Source: Streblospio benedicti
Lineage: Eukaryota; Annelida; Polychaeta; Spionida; Spionidae
Length of the DNA stretch: 64,000 bases
Direction of reading: 5' to 3'
Assembly (NCBI GenBank): GCA_019095985.1
Contig: CM032661.1
Location: forward strand, 20,099,260 to 20,163,259
The notes beneath the pieces are model-generated. The model was given only the letters and a program-made list of their open reading frames with translations, made no database searches and was not told the DNA's origin. The translations under genes were made by a program, and so were the position numbers. Of this stretch, positions 52,820 through 63,678 are shown piece after piece; the first letter of the stretch is position 1; each line of letters opens with the position of its first letter.

Positions 52820-54106
52820 TACTTTTATCATATTAGTATTTATTAAAAGTAGCAAAATTGTAAGCTAGAATGTAATTCTATTGGTTGATGATTATGACAA
52901 TTTCACGTGGTGGTGCTCTTATGTGCCTAAATTATGTATGTGAATTGATGACTGCATATACAGGGATGCCTAGCTGATTATGAAAGATTATTTCCTCTTT
53001 AAATATTTCATTAGTGAAGAACAGCATTATTTGCTCTGATATATTTTAATTTTTAAATATCTTAAGTATTTTCTGGATTCATACAGCGTTTCAGATTTAC
53101 AACTCATCTATGTAGATAGTTAACATTGTTTTACTCTTCTACAAGAAGACCAAAGGAACGTTTGCTGTAAAAATGTGAAAGAATGCCTTATAATAACTGA
53201 AATAGTTCAAACATATCTTCATATAGTTTATTTTTGTGCTTTAAAATAATGTCTTAAATGTGTAAAAGTTGAGATGTGTGTATGGATTGATTCATAAATT
53301 TGAAAGATCATTTTACATTATGTGCGAAATCATAGGTAACATGACTTATTTTCACTGCTCAATGTATTATTGTTTGTGTTCAAACGTCTATTATTCATCA
53401 TTTCCCGTAATCAAGTTTCATTATTCTGGGCTTTTGTCATCACTGCAGGATGGAAGGGCTGTTTATGTGTAATAAAGCATATGTGTATAATAATTTTCAA
53501 TATCTTGTTTATTTGTTTTTTTAATAACTGAACACAGTTTTACATACTTGCTTAGTTTCAAAGACAAATTTGAAAGAGTACCAAAGAAATTGTCTGTTTT
53601 AATGTTTAATTTTAAGAATACCACTTCAGAGGGAAATAGGTCATAGATGAGGGGATGGGTGGGTTGTATCACCTAGGTTGTATTGGCCGCAAAAACCTAA
53701 GTTTGGAATTCCTGATTAAGTCTCCTAAGAAAAGTAACCTTTTGCATGGATTGCTACCTTCAAAGCAAAAAAAAAAAAATGCGAGTTTTCGCCCTAAATC
53801 TTTGAGAATTTGACAACTTTTTTAAAACTGTTCACGTGACGAAATGCTTGATCAGCAATTCCAAGTTCTGACCGCATGGGGTCACCCAGCAAAACTGGGG
53901 CACATCATTTTGTTCTAGTATTTATGTATATTGCCACAGAAAGAACTGGGGTGCATAGGGTTTGTTTTCCACTCGTTTTTTATAGGAAGAATCACAATGC
54001 AAACTGCATCTTTTGTGTATACCAGAATCACATAAACACAATGCATACAGCACTTTGCACTACACAACGTAAACTACTTTTTTGGAACCCTTTACAGGTG
54101 GCGACA
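52820..54106. other. UBE2C 3' UTR and MEI1 upstream region
   Basis: The interval holds the UBE2C 3' UTR with AATAAA near 53474, then about 600 bp before MEI1. A CACGTG E-box is at 53833-53838 and an A-run is at about 53767-53779. No other gene is visible. Confidence 0.5.
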
Positions 54107-57100
54107 ATGCAATGGTGCATGGAGGCAAACACTGAAAAAGAAAAAGAAAACGTCGTTTGTTTTTCAAATATGTCTGTCCACCCACAATTTACAACAAGCA
54201 ATCATGAATCTAACCACGTTGGAAGTTGGACAATAGACACAGATGGATTAACAACTTGCCTGGCATGTGTCATGGAGTTGTTAGAAAATCCAAGTGTTTT
54301 GCCAAGCAAGAAAAAACTTGCTCTTGCCCACTTCTTAAAAGTTTTACGTGAACACGACGGTGTCATCAATGTCTTCAAAAATGAACGGGAAATGTCAATG
54401 CATTTAATATTGATTTTGCTAGCCTTTTCAGACTACAATGATCAACAGTTAGTGTCCTATGCAATAGAGGCTGTATATGAGATTCTTATTGCAGTCCAAT
54501 CTGAAGACCTTGTGCAAAGTACCCTGGAGGCAATTACATCAGAAAGTTTGAGATTGTGCAATTACAAAAGATGTGAACCAACTTTTAGCTTGTTAGGCAG
54601 ATTGCTGCACCAAATTCCAGAACTTGTGTCAACACTGCTTACAGAATTTAATTCTTATGTAGAGTACATGTGTGAAGGTATTTGTTATATGGACATGGAT
54701 GTTTGTGCTGCAATCAGCTACATATTGATGCATATTTACAACAGCAAAGTGAATATATCACCGAGAATCACACAGCAGTTAGTTCCCAATGTGCTTGAAG
54801 TATTGGCAACCATGACGGAAGCAGAACTCATCATTAATGTTCTTGGTTTGCTAAAGGGAATGCTAGAAAAAGAAGGTGTTGGAGAAATGTTCATGACAAC
54901 AGAGTCAACCACTTTAACATTGCCAGCAATTTTGAAAAAACTGCTGCTCACTCATCAGGAACTCATTCAAACAGCAACTTGTCGGTGTTTAAGCACTTTA
55001 CTGTGGTCAACTCCAAGCACCGCAACAATTCTGCTTGACATGGACATTGCAGAGTTCCTGTATGAAACACTCAGTTCTTGCAGTGGCAGACTTGTAGGGT
55101 GTGTTCTTTGCTGCCTAAAGTTGTTTACAAAAAGTCCTGATTTTTTTAACAAATGTCATGCAGTGTATGGTGTCGAAGGAATCGTACGGAGTTTGTCCAC
55201 AATGTGGAAGCAGCAAGATATTGATGTTGTTGATTTGGGACTGCAGTTAATGGAAATTATTTTAAAGCAGCATAATTCAAGCCTTCGACTTCTTAGCAGT
55301 GACCTCCTTCTTGAACAGTGTGTGGATGTGTTGAGTTCTGCAATATCTCACCCTCAACTTTGTCACTGTGCCCTGGGAGTTTCTATGTATATGTACAAAA
55401 GGTGCCACCTCCCAATACCAATACCACTTGAAACATTAGCATTGCTATTGAAATCAGCAAGCACTGCAGTTTCTCTCCTGCCAATTATGCAATGTTGCCC
55501 TGATCAAGGAAAATCTGAAATTTTTGCTCAAGCAAACATTACTCAACACTCACTACTTATGTTTAATGGCTTGCTCAAGAATGGCCTGAATCTTTTGAAA
55601 GAATGTTCCGAGGAGCCCGAAAGCTCGTCCCAGCAATCAACATCAGACATTTATGCAGGATTTACTCAGCAGCTTGAAAACATTATTCTTGATGTAGCTC
55701 TACCAGCTGTTATAGCTAATCATGAATTTCTACGTGATTCCGAGATTCTTGAATATTTTTATGAATCATTAATTCTACTGTTCGAAGTTTGTACCTCTCA
55801 AAAACATGAGATAGTGACAAAGTTGATCAAAATTGGCATCATTGGTCTTTATCTGAAGATGAATAATATATTTAAAGGACAGCTTGTGAAAGCTACTGGC
55901 TCTCGCCTTATGACCTTTTTATGTGCCATTGTTGTTGAAGAAACTGAAGGTTCCATTGACGATCAAGTTCATGAATTACTATCCAAGGGATTGCCGCATC
56001 TTCAAGGAAATGGTAAAGAAGTTTGCTGCACTTTGAAACAAATTGCTCAAGACAGAGAGTTTGAAGATATGCAGCAAGTAGCCATCATTCTCATTTACAT
56101 TTCTTATATTAAAGAAAACAGCATTGTGAAAGAGAAGGAGCTTAGTCCGGCCCTTGAGATTTACATAACAAATGGAAACATGCAAACACTTCATACGTCT
56201 ACCTGTGCTTACATGCTATTTTTATACACAATGTGCCGTTGTAGTTCTGCTCTAGACATTACCATATCACGTGCCCTGACTCCCGCTGTGCTGCAACGCC
56301 CATGCATGATGCATCATACTGTTATTGCCTGGGCATTCCAGGATGAAACTAGAGCCACCTCACATATTGGGGAAACATTGCTCTGTAATATTATGGATAA
56401 TTCACAACTTGTAGTGCCTTTAGCTCTGTCCTCTCCGTATTGTTCGAAGGCCTTGCTGAAAGTTTTACTATGTGGTAATGAAGCACATTCACTGCAAGCA
56501 GGAAATTACTTGAAGATTATTATCAAAAATAAAAACAAAGGTGCTGTGCAAGATTACATTAAAGAGTGTGTGCCTTCATTGCTTCTTTCGGTCTTCAGAG
56601 ATCATCACCAGCTTCCCCCAGATTTATGTCTGACAATGCTTATCCATCTTAGTGCATTACTTTTGAAACATTACCATCCAGATGCAATCCACTTAAAGAT
56701 TGCTTACCATGTATCAAGGTTAATTAAGAATGATGGGAAAGAAGATCTTTCTTCATCTTCTCTACATTTTCTGAATCGTCTTCTCATTGCTTCAAATGCT
56801 GATGTGACTGTAGTGACATTATTACTGTCAAATGAGGACTTAATTTTATATGTGCAAAAGCTTTTAGCACATACTCATCATGCTGATGCGTGTTCATTAC
56901 TTGTAATACTTGCACATACACAGTACTTGAATAGTGTAAAGTACAGTCAGCCTGTGGTAGTTAGCACAGAACATATGTTGCAAGCTCTTTCAGAAGGCCA
57001 TTTGTCTGCAATGTTAATGTGGGCCGTATATTTCCAAGCACCAAGTGGATTTCTATCATTTCAAGATGAACTTGTAGATGAAGGTATAACAGAGCTCTAT

Positions 57101-57553
57101 ATTTATCTTCAACAAATAATTCTTCAGGAGAACACTTTAATTAAAGAGATGACAGTCTGCTGCATAGTACATCTTTTTAAATATTTAGAAAAAAAACACC
57201 CATCTATTGTAAGGCATCTTTCACATCAGTCATGGAATGGTTTTATGTTGAGAACACTATTTTATCAGTGTGATAAAGCAAATATTCCTGAGTGGCTAAT
57301 TGTTTTATGCTGTTTGTTAAAGAGATTTGACACTGAAGTGTTTGAAGACGTCCAGACCTTGCAATTTGCATTAGATTCAATGACTGCCCATGCTACCCAG
57401 AATTCTAATACTGCAACTTTACTGCAAAGTATTTGCAAGGATGAAATTGGGAGTTTTGATATTGAATCAGGTATTCAAAGATACATTTTATCAGAGCAAG
57501 TCAATGAAGAAGGGCATCCTAAATATTTAGTGCTTCTTAGTGCAATATTGTAG
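54107..57553 (+). CDS. MEI1: MEI1-like meiosis protein in one coding exon
   Basis: MEI1 is needed for meiotic double-strand break formation in mice and has an armadillo-like helical fold. The frame is open from 53876, but the likely start is the ATG at 54107, giving 1,148 residues (mammalian proteins about 1,270). A CCCTTTACAG acceptor-like site ends just before it, so a 5' non-coding exon or a short upstream coding exon is possible. Matches to MEI1, from memory, run along the whole protein: FNKCHAVYGVEGIVRSLSTM, HELLSKGLPHL, IILIYISYIKENSIVKEKEL and SHQSWNGFMLRTLF. The N-terminal repeat begins TTCLACVMELLENP. No transmembrane segment or coiled coil is apparent. The frame has no breaks, and base use is like its neighbours. 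Vertebrate MEI1 has many introns, whereas here there are none for 3.4 kb. UBE2C ends 1.3 kb upstream on the same strand. Confidence 0.85.
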   Translation: MQWCMEANTEKEKENVVCFSNMSVHPQFTTSNHESNHVGSWTIDTDGLTTCLACVMELLENPSVLPSKKKLALAHFLKVLREHDGVINVFKNEREMSMHLILILLAFSDYNDQQLVSYAIEAVYEILIAVQSEDLVQSTLEAITSESLRLCNYKRCEPTFSLLGRLLHQIPELVSTLLTEFNSYVEYMCEGICYMDMDVCAAISYILMHIYNSKVNISPRITQQLVPNVLEVLATMTEAELIINVLGLLKGMLEKEGVGEMFMTTESTTLTLPAILKKLLLTHQELIQTATCRCLSTLLWSTPSTATILLDMDIAEFLYETLSSCSGRLVGCVLCCLKLFTKSPDFFNKCHAVYGVEGIVRSLSTMWKQQDIDVVDLGLQLMEIILKQHNSSLRLLSSDLLLEQCVDVLSSAISHPQLCHCALGVSMYMYKRCHLPIPIPLETLALLLKSASTAVSLLPIMQCCPDQGKSEIFAQANITQHSLLMFNGLLKNGLNLLKECSEEPESSSQQSTSDIYAGFTQQLENIILDVALPAVIANHEFLRDSEILEYFYESLILLFEVCTSQKHEIVTKLIKIGIIGLYLKMNNIFKGQLVKATGSRLMTFLCAIVVEETEGSIDDQVHELLSKGLPHLQGNGKEVCCTLKQIAQDREFEDMQQVAIILIYISYIKENSIVKEKELSPALEIYITNGNMQTLHTSTCAYMLFLYTMCRCSSALDITISRALTPAVLQRPCMMHHTVIAWAFQDETRATSHIGETLLCNIMDNSQLVVPLALSSPYCSKALLKVLLCGNEAHSLQAGNYLKIIIKNKNKGAVQDYIKECVPSLLLSVFRDHHQLPPDLCLTMLIHLSALLLKHYHPDAIHLKIAYHVSRLIKNDGKEDLSSSSLHFLNRLLIASNADVTVVTLLLSNEDLILYVQKLLAHTHHADACSLLVILAHTQYLNSVKYSQPVVVSTEHMLQALSEGHLSAMLMWAVYFQAPSGFLSFQDELVDEGITELYIYLQQIILQENTLIKEMTVCCIVHLFKYLEKKHPSIVRHLSHQSWNGFMLRTLFYQCDKANIPEWLIVLCCLLKRFDTEVFEDVQTLQFALDSMTAHATQNSNTATLLQSICKDEIGSFDIESGIQRYILSEQVNEEGHPKYLVLLSAIL

Positions 57554-58040
57554 TACTTTTATTTGCCTATTCAATAGGTCTCAGGGCCACGAATAGGAGA
57601 AAAATCATACTTGTCCATAGGATGAATTATTAAATATCATGAAAAATATTGTATAACTAGAATATTTCGTGGCTATTAAATTCTGCAATTTTTATGTAAA
57701 TTATTCTGTGACTTTAATTTTGCGAATTTGGTCCATCCTGGACCTACTTTACATAGGCTATTAATGTTTGCGGACTAGTAAGTTTCATTTTTGCACCTAC
57801 CCACGAAATTTGAAAATTAAATCATGCACAAACATTTCTAGTTTTACAGTATGCACATCCAAATCAACATTCAGTAATTTCAATTGAAAATGATGTATCT
57901 AGAGTGACTGAGAATACTCGTCCATAGGATAAGTATCTTTTACTGGTCCTTACAACACAAATAACTGTCGCGGACGATAGGACAGGTACGTTTTCATGGT
58001 CCTGGATGTAGAAAAATCTCGAATTAGAACAGAAGATAAA

Positions 58041-58850
58041 CACAAATTCGTAATAATTTGTTTTTAAAACACATCGTAATTTCATCAAAAGTAGGCCAAA
58101 GTACACCAAAATCTAATCAGCTCTGGAGAGTGGTACAACGAAGCTAGATATGAAGTTTGGTGACCATAGGTCAAATACTTCTCCCTGTATAGTGTTAATA
58201 AGGTTTATTATGTAACGCTCGTAAGTTCAAAAGTAGGTCAAAGTACACCAATATCAAATCACGTGAGGAGAGTGATATAGACATACCAAATGTCAAGTTT
58301 GGTGATGATACGTCATCAACTGTTCCCAGGAGACAGATAAACACAATTACGTAATAATTTGTTTTTGAAAACACATCGTAACTTCATCAAAAGTGGGACA
58401 AAGTACACCAAAATCTAATCAGCTCTGGAGAGTAGTACAACGAAGCTAAATATGCAGTTTGGTGACCATAGGTCAAATACGTCTCCCTGTAGAGTGTTAA
58501 CAAGGTTTATTACATAACGCTCATAAGTTCAAAAGTAGGCCAAAGTACACCAATATCAAATCACGTGAGGAGAGTGACATAGACATACCAAATGTCAAGT
58601 TTGGTGATGATACGTCATAAACGGTTTCCAGGAGACAGATAAACACAATTATGTAATAATTTGTTTTTAAAAACACATCGTAACTTCATCAAAAGTAAGC
58701 CAAAGTACACCAAAATCTAATCAGCTCTGGAGAGTAGTACAACGAAGCTAAATGTGAAGTTTGGTGACCATAGGTCAAATACTTCTCCCAGTAGAGTGTT
58801 AACAAGGTTTATTACGTAACGCTCGTAAGTTCGTCAAAAGTAGGCCAAAG
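58041..58850 (+). repeat. 301-bp tandem array, about 2.7 units
   Basis: Units begin at about 58041, 58342 and 58644, marked by a GTAATAATTTGTTTTT-like word. Each unit holds two related halves, one with CTAATCAGCTCTGGAGAGT and one with CAAATCACGTGAGGAGAGT, both after CAAAAGTAGGCCAAAGTACA. Confidence 0.9.
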
Positions 58851-59040
58851 TACAAACAAAATTTTTTGAGAGGTACTTTTTTCCTCAAACAAGACATATT
58901 CAATTTGCAAATCAGTAGCTCAAGTAGTCTTTGAATTATCAGCCTGTTTATTTCGGATGCACGCACGGATGGACAGACAGACAGACAGAAGCAAAGCAAG
59001 AAATCCCCCTTTGGACTTCGTCCGGGGAGATTTAAATATG
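58850..59040 (-). repeat. Dispersed repeat with GACA tract and end hairpin
   Basis: It contains ACGGATGGACAGACAGACAG and a hairpin around TTTGGACTTCGTCCGGGGAG. This combination is common at one end of dispersed repeats in marine invertebrates (from memory). It adjoins the tandem array and may be part of the same element. Confidence 0.55.
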
Positions 59041-59785
59041 TGAAATTAACTGTTAACATGCCATGGTTTTTGGCTCTGATAATATAATTCCCCTTTTAGT
59101 TAATCTTTTATTCTGCGTTTCCCTTCTTGGCCATGGCCTTTGGATGGTTGTATAATGTATATGGTGTATGTTTTGTAGCATTTTTTGTATTATTAAACAT
59201 GAATGTGACAGAACAATTATGATTGTAGACAATTTATTTCAATTCCCTGAAAATAATTCATAATCCTATCACAAAACCTCATATTTTATTTATTCTATTT
59301 TGTTGTTAATGTGTTTTTCAATCATTGGATTATAACGAACAAAAGTAGTGAAACTAACTGCATCAGCTACTTGCAAAAAAAAGATTAAAAAGATAAAAAC
59401 AAGGCAGTAGGTTCAGATCACATGGTAACAATCAAGTAAAACTGCAATCTTTTGTAACAATGATTATCATCACTAATGTTTACACAAACAGAATTAAACT
59501 TTTTTTCGATTATAAACGAAAACCTAATTGATTACAGGAGATATTTGTTTCAAATATCATTTCATCATTCATAATTCGCTTAACTAAAATTAACAATGAC
59601 AGACATGATTTTGTCACGGATATACATATTCAATCATACTATGTCACATAATATAAGCACTTATACATGTCAAACCCGACACTTAGGTCACTGGTATTAT
59701 ATTAATATAAATATCAAGCTTCCTTGACATTCACACACTAAATTACCAATGCATTCACACCTTGTAAGAATCCATATGTAAAAGG

Positions 59786-59809
59786 TTATATATATATATA
59801 TATATATAG
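59786..59809. repeat. (TA)n microsatellite
   Basis: About eleven TA units in a row in otherwise plain intergenic sequence between 59.1 and 60.4 kb. Confidence 0.9.
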
Positions 59810-60419
59810 TAAATGTTACAAGCCGTACGAATTCATTTATTGCATAATACAATACGTGTAAACAGAATTTACACTTACTAATATTTATCAATAATAAAAA
59901 TATTCTCATCCACACGATTTTATAAGAGATCATATACTTTTTCACTTAGTCAATGTTGTTGAGTATTTGATTTAATTTTCTGACCATTGACTTTGAAGTA
60001 AAGGTGGATTTTTAATTTGTTAGATTCAAACATTCTATGTTTGTAAAACATAACTCTAAATGTGAAACCCTTTCAATAATTGACTTAATCTTTGACGTCT
60101 ACAAATTTTCCAACCTTGCAACTTGACAGCGACCATAAACTATTCATGTTTTTAAAATCCTGTATTCAATCACTTAAGCATAAAGAAAATTCAAGTCTCA
60201 GATGTCAAACATTAAGTCACAAATTTATAGGATGTCACAGCAACAACACACCCCAATAATCCACTGTTACTACTATAAAACAATTGTTTATTCTTTCTAA
60301 TATTTTCACAATAACCAGAAAAAGTAACTGGACCAGTCTGTTTATACCCAGTATTTCATCTGGTGAACACTCAAACAGATTATATAAAGCATATCCTAAA
60401 AGGCTTGCAATTAGTGTCA

Positions 60420-62500
60420 TCAGTGAAGATAATCCGACAATGATGCAAATGCACAAGATCCAACACCCGCTTTGGACATGAGACGCATACATTCGGACGC
60501 TTGACCGATGGCCAATTCCAAAGGCGGTTGCTTAGGTAGACCATGTGATTCTGAAAGAAAAAATACACATACAATGGGGTTATGCATCATTATTATGCTG
60601 GTAAATATTATGAATTCAATTTTATTACAACTACACTTAGATAACATACAGCTCATGGACCTTATTTTTTTTCTTATTTTTTTTAAGTGCACAAGTTTAT
60701 TGACACAAGTTGATAAAAACTAATGGAACTTAATAGTTTCTGTTCAGACATCATTTCTTCATTCTTTATGTCCTGTGTGCCTTTAGGCATATCAGACTGG
60801 GAGACCGTGTGGTGTTTGTATCCGAGCCTCCAGAGGTATGTTAGGTAATCAACTTAGCCTCAGTAGGGGAGAGGGGGATCGCACTAGCTATTGTTTTCGA
60901 CCAAGGCATATTCTTTTAAGTACTCTCCACTACATGGGACATGGCTTTTAATGAGATTCCTGAACCTCATACTATTATTGGTGTCGCATCCATCTTGTAT
61001 GATATACTCAACAATGGCGACATGCTGTGTCGAATCAGCAATTCATTGGCAGACGTACTATGTAACTGTTCGGCGACACTCAGTATGCCGAGGACAGGCT
61101 GCAAACTCACAAATGAGGCAAATCCCATTTGGAAGTTGTACGCTCTAACCATTACACCAACGAGACCACCATTGGAATGGGCCTACTGCTCTTACAAAAG
61201 CTATATATGAAAATTCTTTTCTTTAAAGTTGTTTTTAACACTTTTATGCCATACTCAATTTCATTACTGTACTTAGTACAAAATTTCCACAATGTGTTAT
61301 CATGAGAGATATTCATAAAAGCATCAGATATAATAGCATTATAGTTCATTAAAACATTGGAGTGTGGCATTCACACTTATGATGAAGTTCAGTTAGTTCA
61401 CGGTGAGATAATATCAGTGTTCTATCAGCCGGTAACTCACAGCTACTCAAAAGCAGTCAACAACAAACATGTTGATAATAACTAGTATTAGAGCCACAAC
61501 AATGTACATGCTGCGACTCACCAAGTATTGCACTATTCAGAGCAGCACACACAGGTTCTCTCTGCACTGGGTTGAGCTGGTGCCCAACGGGACTTGACCA
61601 GGGATCGGCGTATGCCAGCAAGCTGAACGCTTCTTGTAGCACCTGAAACGTAACATGATTTTTAAAGAGTACATCACTTTACAACAGTATGGTATAGTAG
61701 ACTGGGGTATACACAAGGAAACCCCCACGTCACACGTATCTTGATCACACACCCACTAGACCATATAAATGCACGGGAATTAGTCCATTTTTGACGTGAT
61801 ATTTCTACTCTATCCTGTCTTAAATTGTATTAGTTATGAATCAAAAATCATTTCATGTTTATAATTGTATAAGATACTGGACAGCTTTTGCAAGAGGCTG
61901 GTAATAAAAGTTTCCGGAGGCTTTAACTTTGCCAACATTAATACATCAAATGCCTGCACCTTGTCAAACAATCACCATGAAAACGCGAAACGCTGTACGC
62001 CAAACACTGCTTTTCCTTCGTTAAGAAATACCCTTCATGTTTTCTTTATATTTACATCAATAGGCACACGTGCGTTTCTTTTATCACCACGTAAACATGA
62101 AGCGGAAGCGAGTGTTTTCTTGAGAATAGAAATTGTGAGTACATGTATAAAACGATAGTGGGTCTAATGAGTATACTGTGTATGTATCTTGATTTTTGCT
62201 TCTTGTATGGTGTATGTATTCTACTTATATGTCAGAAAAGTGCCTATGAGACTCGGAGTTTACCTGTCCGATCGCAATTTTCACTTGCTCCTGACATGTG
62301 AATAGTACTTAACATAGAGCCCTGAAAGGTCACCTTGTCATAGTTGATTTTTTTTTTTACCTTTTTGTTGTGTTCATTGCTGCCATATTGCTGGCGCAGT
62401 TTTTCACTCATTGTATGAAGTTCGCGGCCAAAGGTTAACATTTTTTCTATGGCAGCTTGGTTCCCACCACATAGTAGTCTCTTGTTGGCTTCAGCGGTAT
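60420..62500 (-). CDS. RANBP9: RANBP9/RANBP10 family protein, C-terminal exons (partial)
   Basis: This is the scaffold of the CTLH E3 ubiquitin ligase, which in vertebrates also binds Ran and receptor tails. Three minus-strand exons join in phase: 62361-62500, 61522-61642 and 60420-60550 (TGA at 60420-60422). Together they code the CRA-domain end: [20 protein letters not shown], then [20 protein letters not shown], then [20 protein letters not shown], and end at [12 protein letters not shown]. The last residues match the ends of human RANBP9 and RANBP10. The split codon G/AA at the last junction restores AILES. The SPRY, LisH and CTLH exons must lie beyond position 64000, so the gene is cut by the window rather than broken. 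Vertebrates have two paralogues; I cannot choose between them and the invertebrate gene probably predates the split, so the symbol stands for the family. Confidence 0.93.
60757..61175 (-). repeat. SINE family S1, copy 2
   Basis: Same order of words as 4921-5345, with the A-box-like TGGTGTAATGGTTA complement at 61146-61159. It lies in a RANBP9/10 intron on the same strand as the gene. Confidence 0.75.
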
Positions 62501-62929
62501 CTACAAGTACATGCAAATGAACTCTTTTATGGATGATGCTGATGAACACACCCAAGACACTATTTGTAAGTACCGTGAATCTCGTTTTCGTGTGTAAACA
62601 TTACCTTATATGTTCATAGGTTTGATAAAGTTTTACTATGAAGTTACACACAAAAATACAATTAATACGACAGTCTTTCATGCAAAAATAAATAATCTGC
62701 AAGATTAAAGATATTTTTAGTTAAAGAAAGTTGACATTTACTTAAAAAACTAGATCAGCAAACGTTCAAGGAACGTATGAATTTCCCACAGGGGTGTGAA
62801 TGACTTGCCATGAACAGACAGCGTGAGCATAACACGCCTAATAAATGTCAACCCATCTATAATGATTCCCATGATAAATTTTTTTCCAATTAAAAAAATA
62901 CATATATCTTTTTAATTTTATCAAAGTGT

Positions 62930-63106
62930 AGCTATTGGTGGTTCACATATATTTCGGCATACAAGAAAGATGCAGTTTACTCATTTCTGAATCCTACCAC
63001 AGTAATAATGTATAGTTATCCAGAATCTGTTTTTCAACCTGTATATAGGTGTGCAACATGAATCTTCGACCATTATGATACCTTTGTTATTTTTATGTTT
63101 ATTTTT
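62930..63106 (-). repeat. Interspersed repeat R1, copy 3 (reverse)
   Basis: Reverse-complement match to the 3' part of R1 (GTATACCAAAA-like end, GAGTAAACT and ATTCTGGATAAC words). Cut on its right by the CAGGG-ended element at 63107. Confidence 0.6.
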
Positions 63107-63531
63107 CAGGGATAAATCTGGGTGAAATACAGTGTGTGCCATTTTGGCACACTTGCTCAAGAAAAAGTGTCATTTTGCAAGATGGTGGCCAAACCTTAAA
63201 CGACTTGTGTGTGATTGTCTTAGAAAATTACTAATTACACATGTACTGGTAATTGATTTGGGGTATTGACCCAGGGAATGATATCACAACGTAGCCAAAT
63301 CAAATATAATGAAGATGAGAAATTTGAAAAACAAAACATAATTTAAAAAGTCATGAAATGTGTGTTCAACTTTAAAAGCCACAAGTACATCCAGTAATGA
63401 GCTGACATGTAAAAGACATGCATGTGTAACCCAATCTATTGTGCCAAATGGCACAGTAAGCTTAAAGTGATTGTGCCAATCAGAAAAACAATGTGCCTAT
63501 GGCGCAATGGCGCAGCCCAGAATTATCCCTG
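63107..63531. mobile_element. CAGGG-ended element 3 (425 bp, GTGCCA words)
   Basis: Ends CAGGGATAAATCTGGG and, reversed, CAGGGATAATTCTGGG, flanked by ATTTTT on both sides (63101-63106 and 63532-63537). GTGCCA and TGGCAC words repeat near both ends and form small hairpins. No coding frame. Confidence 0.8.
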
Positions 63532-63654
63532 ATTTTTATTACGGCAATTTTTCTTATAAAGAATACTGCATACTGTGTTGCCGTGACGTACATAGAAAAC
63601 ATGCAAGCGGGTCTCATGTACTGAATGTTGGATATGTAAAGCAAAAACGCAATA

Positions 63655-63678
63655 TACTTTACTTTACTTTACTTTATC
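63655..63678. repeat. (ACTTT)n tract, possible minus-strand retroposon tail
   Basis: About four ACTTT units adjoin CCTCTTCTGTCTTCGTAGG. On the minus strand this would be an (AAAGT)n 3' tail. Nothing else in 63.7-64.0 kb is recognisable apart from C/G-rich simple sequence at the window end. Confidence 0.5.

Noticed and set aside
53876-54106. Upstream in-frame extension of MEI1 starting MGSPSKTG
   Set aside because: It precedes an acceptor-like CCCTTTACAG and has no resemblance to MEI1; likely chance open frame.
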